Source: JBFMDN01 sp040753915 (GTDB lineage: Bacteria > Desulfobacterota > Desulfomonilia > Desulfomonilales > Desulfomonilaceae). From it: DNA of 42,748 nt. The translations under genes were made by a program, and so were the position numbers. The stretch covers positions 1 to 42,748 of the forward strand of contig JBFMDN010000050.1 of assembly GCA_040753915.1 (NCBI GenBank), read 5' to 3'. The notes below the pieces were generated by a model. The model was not told the origin of the DNA and ran no database searches. It saw only the letters and a list, made by a program, of their open reading frames with translations. Numbering within the stretch: position 1 is the first letter of the stretch; every line of letters begins with the position of its first letter. This document shows, one piece after another, positions 1 through 8,316 of the stretch.

Positions 1-241
1 GAAACTCCCCCTGCCCTCATAACCCTTATCCAGCGGCCCCAGAGCGACAAACTCCAGGGGGCCCGGGGGACAGAGTCCCCCGCTGCGACCACGCGTGATA
101 GCACTCACGCCTTTTACATGATTATCAGGTCTTGTTTCTTGATGAATCACCGATGATGTCGATCTGGGAATAGACCACTGGATTGGTCTAGACTAAGTGG
201 TCGACGCCACAAATACGGTACTGTATCTGCACCGCCGGGTA

Positions 242-604
242 CGTGGTGAGCGCATCGTTGGCACTGTAGAGGCGGGCCTTGTGCCCGCCCTGGGCACCCA
301 CAAGGGGTGCCCCTACGTCGTGGCAGATTACGTGACCGTATTTAGGAAACGGACCACTAAGCAGGCGAGTTTGAGAGGGGACAGAAACATCAAGAAACAA
401 GGCCTGACCCCAATATCCGCTGCGTGGTGAGCGCATCGTTGGCACTGTAGGGGCGGGCCTTGTGCCCGCCCTGGGCACCCACAAGGGGTGCCCCTACGTC
501 GTGGCAGATTACGTGACCGTATTTTAGGAAACGGACCACTAAGCAGGCGAGTTTGAGAGGGGACAGAAACATCAAGAAACAAGGCCTGACCCCAATATCC
601 GCTG
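242..604. repeat. Two tandem copies of a 181/182-bp palindrome-rich unit
   Basis: Unit one is 242-422 and unit two 423-604. They are almost identical: a G/A change in the first hairpin and one extra T in a T run are the differences I can see. Each unit holds two adjacent hairpins (GGGCGGGC...GCCCGCCC and GGGCACCC...GGGGTGCCC), then a distal segment ending 'CAAGAAACAAGGCCTGACCC'. That distal segment recurs inverted near 30838, so the unit is part of a dispersed family. The near identity suggests a recent duplication. Confidence 0.85.
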
Positions 605-803
605 GCAGGGATAACCAGTCAATTACTTTATTATTTGATGCTAAGTAGACGTGATGCCTATTTGTTTTTGCGCTCATTTTTGATGTTGCCGGGTTGACTC
701 CGCGATCACGGGATGATACAAAACAAGCAGATCGTTGTCCGAAGTCGGAAAAATGTGAGCGACGAAAGCTATAACCTTTTGCTTTTTTTGTATCTCCTGG
801 TGA

Positions 804-830
804 AGCGCCCCCTGTAGGAAGCGGGGCGCT
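804..830 (+). other. Hairpin immediately upstream of the first gene
   Basis: AGCGCCCC (804-811) pairs with GGGGCGCT (823-830) around an 11-base loop, ending 16 bases before the ATG at 847. It could be a leader structure or a leftover REP-like palindrome. No T run follows, so it is not a typical terminator. Confidence 0.4.
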
Positions 831-846
831 GGCTCGCACCCAGCCG

Positions 847-2034
847 ATGAAGCATTCTGCTGCATATGTAGGACTGTGGGTTCTCATGGCGCTGCTTTTC
901 CCTCTGCAGGAACAGGGCGTGTGTTCGGAGCCCTCAATTGCGGAGCCATCGATTGATTGGGGGACGGTAGTCAGTCGTCACCCGGACTTAAAGATCCTCG
1001 TTCTTGTGAAAAGCGACGCCCCCCTCAGTCTCCAGGATCTTGCGAGGCTTGCGGACCGTGGCTTCGTCCCAGCAGATCGCGATCCCGGGTTAATTATCGG
1101 AGTCCGTAGCGCGGTTTTTGCCGGTCGGCTGGACAAGTGGATGAAGGCAAAGCCTCTGCCTGGACACTTGTCCGGAAGGATCCTCGAGCGATTCGAGATG
1201 ACCGGCGTGTATCGAGTAGGGTTCAAGGTGGAGGCTGCTTCGTACGCGGGTCCTTTGGAGCTCCAGATTACCGCCCCTCGTCCTGGCTTCGGTAGAGAGC
1301 TTCTCCATTCGGAGCACATCGTCCGACCTGAGTGCGAGCAATCGATGACCGTTGATTCCGCGGGAAACCGGTGGCTAACAGCGCGGTTTGCCCGGGTGCG
1401 GGCAGGGGAAACCCTAAAATTCCACTTCGGTTTCACGTATCGCGTGGACATGCGGGAGTTGCTATCCCACGACCTGGCCTTGGCCGGCAAACCGGTGGGA
1501 AACGAGCTGCCGCCCGAAGCTCAGCCCTTCCTCGAGCCTGGTTACAAGATCGATCCCAGGCTTCCCGCTGCACGGGCGTGGGCTGCTCAGGGTGGCGATC
1601 GGCCAGCGGAACCGAGATCGGAGTACAAAAGGCTTACAGAGTTCATTAGGAAAACTGTGGTGTACGATAATCAGAAACGTGCCGCGTATTTCGGGGGGAA
1701 GATGGTCTATCCCGATCTGGACCTCATGTATCAGGGAGTGACCGAAACGCTTGCTCGAGGCTCCGGCTGCTGTCCGGACACCATCCTTCTGGAATGCGCG
1801 TTCATGAGGGCCCGGGGAATACCGTGCTTCACTGCTGGTCGCTTCGGCCACTTTTATACAGTGGTTTACGTCCCGGGCCGCGGCTGGATGTCCACTTCAG
1901 TGACCCCAACCGGTATCCCTCTGATCCAATCGCCGGGGCCGGATCACGTTCCGTACCAGAAGTGGCAGCCTAAAATACCACTAAAAACAACTCATTGGGA
2001 AGCGAGGGTGAGAATAAACACACTGGAGGAGTAA
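847..2034 (+). CDS. Exported transglutaminase-like domain protein
   Basis: 395 residues. The N-terminus (MKH, then a hydrophobic stretch to about residue 20) looks like a signal peptide, so the protein is probably exported. The C-terminal third has the transglutaminase-like (papain-fold) pattern: a Cys in 'GSGCCPDT' near residue 305, followed by 'RARGIPC', then a His in 'GRFGHFYTVVYVPGRGW' near 330. This Cys-His order is typical of transglutaminase-like enzymes; the usual third Asp is not obvious. The middle region is not recognised. Bacterial members act as proteases, amidases or cross-linkers, so no substrate can be named. The stop is followed one base later by the next ATG, whose Shine-Dalgarno site (GGAGGAG) lies inside this gene's end, so the two are co-transcribed. 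No strong ribosome site precedes ATG 847; ATG 886 is an alternative start. Confidence 0.75.
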   Translation: MKHSAAYVGLWVLMALLFPLQEQGVCSEPSIAEPSIDWGTVVSRHPDLKILVLVKSDAPLSLQDLARLADRGFVPADRDPGLIIGVRSAVFAGRLDKWMKAKPLPGHLSGRILERFEMTGVYRVGFKVEAASYAGPLELQITAPRPGFGRELLHSEHIVRPECEQSMTVDSAGNRWLTARFARVRAGETLKFHFGFTYRVDMRELLSHDLALAGKPVGNELPPEAQPFLEPGYKIDPRLPAARAWAAQGGDRPAEPRSEYKRLTEFIRKTVVYDNQKRAAYFGGKMVYPDLDLMYQGVTETLARGSGCCPDTILLECAFMRARGIPCFTAGRFGHFYTVVYVPGRGWMSTSVTPTGIPLIQSPGPDHVPYQKWQPKIPLKTTHWEARVRINTLEE

Positions 2035-2035
2035 T

Positions 2036-3070
2036 ATGGCGATGAGCCGGCTGGTGTTCGCACCATTCGATCCGATCCGCGACCGAGAGGTGCGGCGCCT
2101 CTTCAAGGAATACCCCCACAAGGACTATCAACTGAAACGAATGGGTGTATCCAAAGAAAGTATGGCCGACTATCTGGAAACGACACTTCGAGCTCCGGGT
2201 GTGCAATCCATAGCCCTGAGTGATGACGGAAAGCTGGTAGGGCTTATCGCTTTGCAGGCCTTGCCATGGATGAGCGAGCATTTCGGTCTGAGGATGTACG
2301 CGGTGCCACATCTCCTTGCCGAGGGCGGGCCACTTGTGAGAGCTCGACTGCTGAGATACGTTATGGAAGAGCTTCACGAGGTGGATTTCCTCGACTGCCG
2401 CATCGCGGTAGATGACGTGTACTCGGCTCAAGCATTGGAAGCCGCCGGGTTCAGGTACGTGGGGACCGAAGTGTACCTCGGTCAGTCGCTGGCACCACAT
2501 GAGCCACCAGAAATGCCGCCAGACCTGGAAATTCGGAAATCCGTGCGAGCCGACAGACGGCAGATGCTGGAAATTGCCGAAGACACCCACGTGCACAACA
2601 GGTTTGCTTATGATCCTATCATCCAGGAAAATCTGGCTCGATCCCTGTACCGTCGTCTGGTAGAGAACTGCTTCGATCAGGAGCAATTCACTGTCCTGGT
2701 GGCACGATCCCGAGGCGCTGTGGAAGGCTTCATCGTGTGCAAGCTCAACAACACCTTTTACCAGGTTGTGGGCAAGAGGACTGGAAGCCTGGATTTTGTC
2801 GCGGTCAGACCGGGTACCCGCAACAGGGGACTGGGGGCAGCTCTCAACAGAGCCGCCCTGCACATGATGGCCCAGGATGGAGTCGAGTACGTGGCGGTCC
2901 GGACGCTTGCAAGCAATTATCCGGCCCTTCGGATCACGTTTAACACCGGTTTTGCCATAACCTCGACCAGCTTGCACTTTCATCGGTGGATTCATCGGCC
3001 CAAGACAGCGTATCACGTGGGCGAAAACGCTATACCGAGGAATATCGCGAGATTTGCTCAGAGCGGGTGA
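2036..3070 (+). CDS. Tandem GNAT-fold acetyltransferase
   Basis: 344 residues that read as two GNAT halves. The C-terminal half has the acetyl-CoA pyrophosphate loop 'RPGTRNRGLGAALNRAAL' near residues 258-275, followed by the typical 'NYPALRITFNTGF' segment (an asparagine, then the 'N-x-G-F' end seen in N-acetyltransferases). The N-terminal half has a weaker GNAT pattern (a 'DDGKLVGLIAL' strand near 61-71 and 'ALEAAGFRYVGTEVYL' near 135-150). The C-terminal half resembles the sugar-amine acetyltransferase WecD/RffC group, but the substrate cannot be read from the sequence. GGAGGAG precedes the ATG. The TGA stop overlaps a GTG (GTGA, 3067-3070) that would be the natural start of the downstream ABC ATPase, so the three genes look like one operon. 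Confidence 0.75.
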   Translation: MAMSRLVFAPFDPIRDREVRRLFKEYPHKDYQLKRMGVSKESMADYLETTLRAPGVQSIALSDDGKLVGLIALQALPWMSEHFGLRMYAVPHLLAEGGPLVRARLLRYVMEELHEVDFLDCRIAVDDVYSAQALEAAGFRYVGTEVYLGQSLAPHEPPEMPPDLEIRKSVRADRRQMLEIAEDTHVHNRFAYDPIIQENLARSLYRRLVENCFDQEQFTVLVARSRGAVEGFIVCKLNNTFYQVVGKRTGSLDFVAVRPGTRNRGLGAALNRAALHMMAQDGVEYVAVRTLASNYPALRITFNTGFAITSTSLHFHRWIHRPKTAYHVGENAIPRNIARFAQSG

Positions 3071-3153
3071 CCGTGGCGGAGTCTATCAAATCGTTAGCCT
3101 GAGACAGCTCGCCGGCACCTGGGAAAAGAGATGTTGCAACGGACAGGCACGAC

Positions 3154-4137
3154 ATGACACGGTGTCTCGTGTTCGTCCTATGCGTGCTCCTGGGGCCTTC
3201 CGGCTGCGGCAAATCCACGCTGCTGCGCGTGATTGCCGGCTTAGAGACCCCTTCCGAGGGCAGAGTCCTCATCAAGGGCAGAGATGTTACCGATGTGCCC
3301 CCCGGCGATCGAGACGTGGCAATGGTGTTCCAGAGTTACGCCATTTACCCGCACATGACCGCGTTCGAAAATATCGCGTTTCCACACAAGGTGAGAAAGA
3401 CCCCGAAAGCGGAGATAAGGGACAGGGTCTACCGCGTGGCACGGCTGCTCCACCTCGAAGACCTGCTCGAACGAAGGCCTCACCAGTTGTCGGGCGGTGA
3501 GAGGCAACGGGTTGCCATGGGCAGAGCCATTGTACGGAATCCCACGGTCTTCCTCTTCGACGAGCCGCTCTCGAACCTGGACGCAAAGCTGAGAATTGCC
3601 ATGCGGATGGAAATCGCCCAACTCCACCGCTCCTTGGGCTTCGCCATCATATACGTTACCCACGACCAGGTGGAAGCCATGACGCTGGCGGACAGAATCG
3701 CGGTGCTCGACCGTGGTGCGATCCAGCAGATCGACACCCCGCAGGGACTGTACCACCATCCGGCAAACGTTATGGTAGCCCAGTTCATAGGGATGCCAGC
3801 CATGAACTTGATCCCGGGCAGACTGGAGCGCGCCGCGGGCCGTGCGATGTTTCGGTCGAACAGCATGAATGTGGAAGTTCTGGAGGCCCGGCATTACGGT
3901 GAGGTCTACCTGGGCGTGAGGCCCGAGCATATTGACGTGAGATCTCCTGGGACCTGTTCCGGTCGAGTCGATTTTATTGAGGACACGGGGACCGACCTGT
4001 ATGCGCTTGTCACGATCGAGGGGAATGAAAGACTAGTGGTGAGGCTTCCCCCCGGCGTACGGGTGCGAACCGGCGAGACAATTTCATTGATGCTGGACCC
4101 GACCCGTGTACACGTGTTCCCACGCGATGAATCCTGA
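3154..4137 (+). CDS. MalK/UgpC-type ABC transporter ATPase, 5' end frame-disrupted
   Basis: The open part encodes a CUT1-type ABC ATPase: Walker A 'GPSGCGKST', Q-loop 'MVFQSYAIYPHMT', signature 'LSGGERQRVAMGRAI', Walker B 'VFLFDEPLSNLD', H-loop 'YVTHDQVEAM', then a C-terminal regulatory/TOBE region ('LGVRPEHID'). Such proteins energise sugar or glycerol-phosphate uptake. The first ATG in this frame starts only about a dozen residues before Walker A, so the usual 30-odd residues with the A-loop are missing. Those residues can partly be read in other frames: GTG 3067 (overlapping the GNAT stop) gives V-T-V-A-E-S-I-K, then the frame +2 at 3090-3128 gives 'IVSLRQLAGTWEK', a typical MalK first strand. 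The gene is therefore either a pseudogene or carries sequence errors at 3088-3180. No permease or binding protein lies nearby. Confidence 0.7.
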   Translation: MTRCLVFVLCVLLGPSGCGKSTLLRVIAGLETPSEGRVLIKGRDVTDVPPGDRDVAMVFQSYAIYPHMTAFENIAFPHKVRKTPKAEIRDRVYRVARLLHLEDLLERRPHQLSGGERQRVAMGRAIVRNPTVFLFDEPLSNLDAKLRIAMRMEIAQLHRSLGFAIIYVTHDQVEAMTLADRIAVLDRGAIQQIDTPQGLYHHPANVMVAQFIGMPAMNLIPGRLERAAGRAMFRSNSMNVEVLEARHYGEVYLGVRPEHIDVRSPGTCSGRVDFIEDTGTDLYALVTIEGNERLVVRLPPGVRVRTGETISLMLDPTRVHVFPRDES

Positions 4138-4244
4138 CGTACGAGAAAATGATGTTGGAGCACGTGGTACGAAATGTGATACACGATAGCGGTCTCTAAT
4201 GATTTCTCGCGTCGTGTGGGACAGAAAGGGGCATTCGAGTCCTC

Positions 4245-5054
4245 ATGGTTTTACCGGGCGAACAGGTTCACGTAGTTCTCATATTGTCGGCTATTGCATT
4301 TCTGTTCGGTTGCGTCGTAGGGAGCTTTCTCAATGTGGTGATTTTGCGCGTTCCCAAAGGGGAATCCATAATCAGACCGCCATCTCACTGCCCTCATTGC
4401 GGAATCCGAATTCGATCCTACGACAACATTCCTGTGCTCAGTTATGTTATCTTGAGAGGCCGATGCAGGGAATGCGGCAAACGAATATCCCTTCGATATC
4501 CCTTCGTGGAATTCGTGACCGGATGTTTGACATTGGTCCTGTTTCTTAAGTACGGGATTACTCCGGCATTTGCTGTATTCTTCCTCTTTTGCTGCGCAAT
4601 GGTGGTAGTGTTCGCCATTGACCTGGACCACATGATCATTCCCGACGTCATATCTCTTAATGGCATAGCAATCGGAATAATAGCATGCCAGCTCGGGCTC
4701 GTTCCTGGCATGGACTGGAAAGCATCCCTTGTAGGCACCTTTGTCGGAGGCGCGGTCCTGTATATCCCGGCCGCGATCTATGAGAGAATACGGGGCATTG
4801 AGGGCCTGGGCGGAGGGGACATCAAGCTTCTCGCGATGATCGGATCGTTCATCGGGACTGAGGGAGTAATCTTCGTCCTGTTCTTCTCATCGCTGATCGG
4901 ATCGTTCACCGCTCTCATCGGGGTCGCGGTCAAAGGCTCGGGGGCAACGACCCCCATTCCCTTCGGACCATTTCTTACTGCTGCCGCGGTGGCGTACGTT
5001 TTCTTCGGGGACGAGGTCGTAGATTTCTTCTATTCGATACCAGCTCTGTTCTAA
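4245..5054 (+). CDS. pilD: Prepilin peptidase / N-methyltransferase (A24 family)
   Basis: 269 residues, normal for the bifunctional type IV prepilin peptidase. The N-terminal domain has 'GSFLNVVILRVP' near 26-37 and a four-cysteine zinc site (C49, C52, C74, C77 in CPHC and CREC), the mark of members that also methylate the new N-terminus. The C-terminal part is a multi-helix membrane domain with the two aspartate motifs of the aspartyl active site: 'AIDLDHMIIPD' (D126/D128) and 'GGGDIK' (D192). It cleaves the leader of type IV pilins or type II secretion pseudopilins at the inner membrane. No pilin or secretion gene is adjacent, so it serves loci elsewhere. Whether to call it pilD, gspO or pulO cannot be decided from context. 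The start has no strong ribosome site. Confidence 0.93.
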   Translation: MVLPGEQVHVVLILSAIAFLFGCVVGSFLNVVILRVPKGESIIRPPSHCPHCGIRIRSYDNIPVLSYVILRGRCRECGKRISLRYPFVEFVTGCLTLVLFLKYGITPAFAVFFLFCCAMVVVFAIDLDHMIIPDVISLNGIAIGIIACQLGLVPGMDWKASLVGTFVGGAVLYIPAAIYERIRGIEGLGGGDIKLLAMIGSFIGTEGVIFVLFFSSLIGSFTALIGVAVKGSGATTPIPFGPFLTAAAVAYVFFGDEVVDFFYSIPALF

Positions 5055-5204
5055 GTACAGGATTTTTTTAAATACGCCCACGTAGTTGCGCCAGCTCCTC
5101 TTAGGAAAGGGTCGGCTCACAGCCCGTCTTAACACAGGGCAGGTTTCGAACCTGACATCTGCTGGAACAGGCTCCGAACCTGACCTTGGCAGCACCATTT
5201 ATCA

Positions 5205-5454
5205 GTGGGCGGGTTTGAAGAAACTGTCTCAACAGTCGGGAGACAGCAGAAAAAGTGGTACGGAGAGGGAGGATACTGCTCCTCGAGCCCTCACCCCAAC
5301 CTTTCCCAGAGGGAGAGGGCTCTGTCATTCCGAGCGGTTGCAAATCTCCTCTCCCTTCGGAAGAGGGCTAGTGTGAGGGTGTAAAAAAAGAAGCGTGCCA
5401 CGATCTTAACATTTGCCGCAATTCCGAGACAGTTTCTGAACCCCGCCCCCACAC
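5205..5454. repeat. Long-stem palindromic repeat, copy 1 (uninterrupted)
   Basis: The left arm (from 5205: GTGGGCGGGTTTGAAGAAAC, then TGTCTC) is matched in reverse by the right arm (5424-5454: GAGACAGTTTCTGAACCCCG, then CCCCCAC). The inner part contains 'CTCACCCCAACC' and the central palindrome 'TCCCAGAGGGAGAGGG' (about 5304-5318). Related sequence occurs at 8845-9365 and 42205-42560. In this copy the centre is empty, unlike the other two, which carry a MITE or an IS. Confidence 0.75.
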
Positions 5455-5470
5455 ATGCCGGGTGGCCCAT

Positions 5471-5595
5471 TCTCTGGTGAACGGGCGTCTCGCCAACCTT
5501 GGTCGGTAGAACGGGCGTCTCGCCCGTTTATTGGGGATGACGGCCAAGATGCCCGTCACACTGGCAAGATGCCCGTCACAACGCCAAGATGACTG
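5471..5595. repeat. Short palindromes and direct repeats near the copA 3' end
   Basis: A hairpin AACGGGCG-TCT-CGCCCGTT occupies 5510-5528 and a partial copy lies at 5480-5494. After them come two direct copies of 'AAGATGCCCGTCACA' and a degenerate third. The hairpin is 80 bases downstream of the copA stop on the minus strand and could help end transcription from either side, but neither side has a long T run. Confidence 0.5.
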
Positions 5596-5605
5596 AGATC
5601 GCCCT

Positions 5606-8080
5606 TTACTCCAGCTTCTTCGCGAGGGACCAATGCAATCTTAATGAGTTGCTCACAACGGAGACCGAGCTCAGCGCCATGGCAGCGGCCGCGAACACGG
5701 GATTGAGCAGAATCCCGAAGAACGGATAGAGAGCTCCCGCAGCAATTGGGATTCCCAGCGAGTTGTAGAAGAACGCCCAGAAAAGGTTCTGCTTGATAAC
5801 CTTCATTGTTTGATGCGAAAGCCGTATCGCCGTAGGCACCTGACGGAGATCGTTGTGCATCAGGGTTATGTCTCCGGCTTCGATGGCCACATCAGTGCCG
5901 GAGCTCACTGCTATACCTACGTCGGCTGCTGCGAGAGCAGGGGCATCGTTGATACCGTCTCCCACCATCGCCACGATGCCTCCGGAGTCTTGCAGTCGCC
6001 GGATCTCTTGAGCTTTCTCACCGGGCAGCACCTCGGCCAGCACCCGATCTATCCCCAGATCCGCTCCAATAGCGGCAGCGGTCTTTTGGTTATCGCCAGT
6101 GATCATGGCGACTTCGAGGCCCATCAGCTTCAAGGCTTCCACCGCCTTGCGTGCCGATTCCCGCGGGACGTCCGCGAGTCCTATGAGGCCGACGGCCTGG
6201 CCGCGTTCCGCTACAAATACGGTCGTTTTCCCGGAGTCGAAGAGTTGCTGAGACTTGGCATCAAGTCCATTCAAAGCTATGCCTTCTTGTTTCATGAGCC
6301 CCAGATTGCCCAGCAGCACCGGGGTGCCGCCTACGGTCCCCCGGACGCCGAGTCCAGAAAGCGCCTCGAATCCATCCACAGGGAGGGTGTGCACCCCCAC
6401 CCTCCTGCCCTCCTCAACGACCGCTTCGGCGAGAGGATGCTCGGAGACGGCTTCCAAGGATGCCGCGATAGTCAGCACATGGGCCGTACTCGAGCCATCG
6501 AGTGCGAGCACATCCGTGACGTGCGGCTCACCACGGGTCAGGGTACCCGTCTTGTCAAACACCACTGTGGTGAGCTTGTAGGCCTTCTCGAGGCTCTCTC
6601 CGCCCTTGATGAGGATGCCTTTTTCAGCTCCGATGCCCGTGCCCACCATGATGGCCGTCGGGGTGGCGAGTCCCATCGCGCAAGGGCAAGAGATGATCAG
6701 CACGGAGACGAAGTTCAGAAGAGCCCTGCTGAAGCTCGGATCTGGAACCAGGAAGTACCACACCAGGAACGTCCCCGTTGCAATGACAAAAACCGCTGGC
6801 ACGAATATGGATGCAACCCGGTCGGCAATCCGCTGGATAGGGGCTTTCGAGCCCTGAGCTTCTTCAACCAACCTGATGATGTTTGCCAGCGCCGTGTCCG
6901 CCCCTACTCTTGTGGCAACAAAGGTCAAGGACCCGGCTTTGTTGATCGTCCCTCCAAAAACCGGGTCACCCGGCTGCTTGCTCACGGGCACGCTTTCTCC
7001 GGTAAGCATGGACTCGTCTATTGAGGAAGCCCCTGTACGGACCGTGCCGTCCGTCGGAATCTTTTCCCCGGGTCGCACGAGAACAACATCCCCCACTGCC
7101 AAGAGCTCTACCGGCACGTCCACCTCAGCCCCATCATCCCGGATCAGCCTCGCAGCTTTCGGCTTGAGCTCGATCAGCCGCTTGATAGCCGTCGTTGTCT
7201 TTGCCTTGGCTCGTGCCTCGAGATACCTCCCGAGCAAAATGAGGGTGGTAATCATGGCGGCTCCGTCGAAGTAGACATGAGGAAGCACGCCGGCTTTTGC
7301 GAAAAAGTCCGGAAACACCATGACTGAGGTTGAGTAAATGTACGCGGACAGAGCCCCTACGGCCACGAGGGTGTTCATATCCGAAGTCCCCTGGCGACCC
7401 GCCTTGTACGCGCCGATGAGAAACTGGCTGCCAACCCAGAAGACAACAGGGGTTGTCATGATAAAGAGCGTGGGAAGGACGTACGCTTCCGGTATGGCTT
7501 GCACAAAGGGGAACCAGTGGGGCATAGAGAGCACGTGCACCAGGACGCTCAAGACCAGACCGACCACAAGCTTCAGCTTGATCTCGGCTATTTCCTTCGC
7601 CCGCGCGGCCTCGATCGGATCTTCCGAAGCGTCAGCCGTCACGGAAAGAAATTGGTACCCCGCTTCTTCCAACGCGTGAGCCATACGGGAAACCGAAACG
7701 CTTCTCGGGTCATAGGTAACGATAGCTTTGGAGGTTGCGAGGTTCACTGCCGCGTCCTCGACTCCCTCAATTGCCTTCAAGGAGTTCTCCACTCGTCTAA
7801 CACATGCGGCGCAACTCATTCCCCCCACAGACAGAATGGTTTTCTCGAGCCGAGCTGCTGCTCCCGTCTCGGGCACACGGTACCCGAGATCCTCTATCTT
7901 GGCCCTAATCTCGTCTGAAGAAACGCGGTCACTGTCGTACTCCACGACCGCCCTCTCCACCGCCAGATTTACACTCGCGTTCGTAACTCCATCCAGGGAG
8001 GACAATCCCTGCTCAACACGCCTCACGCACGCCGCGCAGCTCATTCCCTGAATTGGAAAAGTGTCTTTAGCCAACTTCAT
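5606..8080 (-). CDS. copA: Copper-exporting P1B-type ATPase
   Basis: 824 residues from the chosen start. It has two N-terminal heavy-metal domains, each with 'GMSCAACVRRVE' (cysteine pairs near residues 15/18 and 90/93), then the P1B core: 'TGES' actuator loop near 360, the membrane metal site 'SCPCAMGLATPT' (CPC near 465), the phosphorylated Asp in 'DKTGTLT' near 509, 'SEHPLAEA' (the P1B HP motif) and the hinge 'GDGINDAP'. It pumps Cu(I) out of the cytoplasm at the cost of ATP. The start is placed at ATG 8080, which lies inside the end of copZ (14-base overlap); the open frame runs nine codons further upstream into copZ. Operon order is DUF4177-like, copZ, copA. No copper-sensing regulator is visible alongside. 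Confidence 0.95.
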   Translation of the reverse strand: MKLAKDTFPIQGMSCAACVRRVEQGLSSLDGVTNASVNLAVERAVVEYDSDRVSSDEIRAKIEDLGYRVPETGAAARLEKTILSVGGMSCAACVRRVENSLKAIEGVEDAAVNLATSKAIVTYDPRSVSVSRMAHALEEAGYQFLSVTADASEDPIEAARAKEIAEIKLKLVVGLVLSVLVHVLSMPHWFPFVQAIPEAYVLPTLFIMTTPVVFWVGSQFLIGAYKAGRQGTSDMNTLVAVGALSAYIYSTSVMVFPDFFAKAGVLPHVYFDGAAMITTLILLGRYLEARAKAKTTTAIKRLIELKPKAARLIRDDGAEVDVPVELLAVGDVVLVRPGEKIPTDGTVRTGASSIDESMLTGESVPVSKQPGDPVFGGTINKAGSLTFVATRVGADTALANIIRLVEEAQGSKAPIQRIADRVASIFVPAVFVIATGTFLVWYFLVPDPSFSRALLNFVSVLIISCPCAMGLATPTAIMVGTGIGAEKGILIKGGESLEKAYKLTTVVFDKTGTLTRGEPHVTDVLALDGSSTAHVLTIAASLEAVSEHPLAEAVVEEGRRVGVHTLPVDGFEALSGLGVRGTVGGTPVLLGNLGLMKQEGIALNGLDAKSQQLFDSGKTTVFVAERGQAVGLIGLADVPRESARKAVEALKLMGLEVAMITGDNQKTAAAIGADLGIDRVLAEVLPGEKAQEIRRLQDSGGIVAMVGDGINDAPALAAADVGIAVSSGTDVAIEAGDITLMHNDLRQVPTAIRLSHQTMKVIKQNLFWAFFYNSLGIPIAAGALYPFFGILLNPVFAAAAMALSSVSVVSNSLRLHWSLAKKLE

Positions 8081-8267
8081 AGCCTGCCTTCTCGATCCGC
8101 TCACGAATCAGCTCCGGTGAGACAGAGGCATCCCGGTCATACGTTGCCTCACCCTTGTCCAGGTTCACGTCCACATTACTGACGCCAGGAATCTCATTCA
8201 AAGCTTTGCTTACTGCCATCACACAATGGCTGCACGACATGCCTTTAATCTTGACTGTATCGCTCAT
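8067..8267 (-). CDS. copZ: Copper chaperone, heavy-metal-associated domain
   Basis: 66 residues from ATG 8267, chosen because GGAGG sits seven bases upstream; the longer frame would start before that site. A single HMA fold with the metal site 'GMSCSHC' near residues 9-15 and the usual ending 'IEKAGYEVG'. Such proteins carry Cu(I) to the N-terminal domains of CopA. Its stop overlaps the start of copA by 14 bases, giving translational coupling of the chaperone and its partner pump. The CSHC rather than CAAC site differs from the two CopA domains. Confidence 0.9.
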   Translation of the reverse strand: MSDTVKIKGMSCSHCVMAVSKALNEIPGVSNVDVNLDKGEATYDRDASVSPELIRERIEKAGYEVG

Positions 8268-8316
8268 TTTGCATCCTCCGTTCTTCGGTGAATCAAACAC
8301 TTCGCAGGTCCGTGAA

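Larger units (their letters stand above)
1..846. other. Non-coding region with hairpins and a tandem repeat
   Basis: No convincing gene is visible here. The short open frames lie across palindromes and repeats and resemble no known protein. The stretch contains a GGGGGAC...GTCCCCC hairpin near 67-83, a partial copy of the 'TCAGGTCTTGTTTCTTGATG' end sequence near 125-144, two tandem 181-bp units (242-604), and a GC-rich hairpin (804-830) just before the first gene. A weak sigma70-like pair (TTGACT near 693, TACAAA 17 bases later) could serve the gene at 847, but the match is poor. Confidence 0.6.
5055..5605. other. Non-coding repeat region between convergent genes
   Basis: No gene was recognised. 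The stretch lies between the convergent prepilin peptidase and copA genes. It contains a long-stem palindrome (5205-5454) and a group of short 'ACGGGCG-TCT-CGCCCGT' and 'AAGATGCCCGTCACA' repeats (5471-5595). Confidence 0.7.

Noticed and set aside
1970..3016. 348-residue minus-strand open frame
   Set aside because: Antisense to the GNAT gene; no motif of its own.
5810..7024. 404-residue plus-strand open frame
   Set aside because: It lies wholly antisense to copA, whose P-type ATPase motifs are unmistakable.
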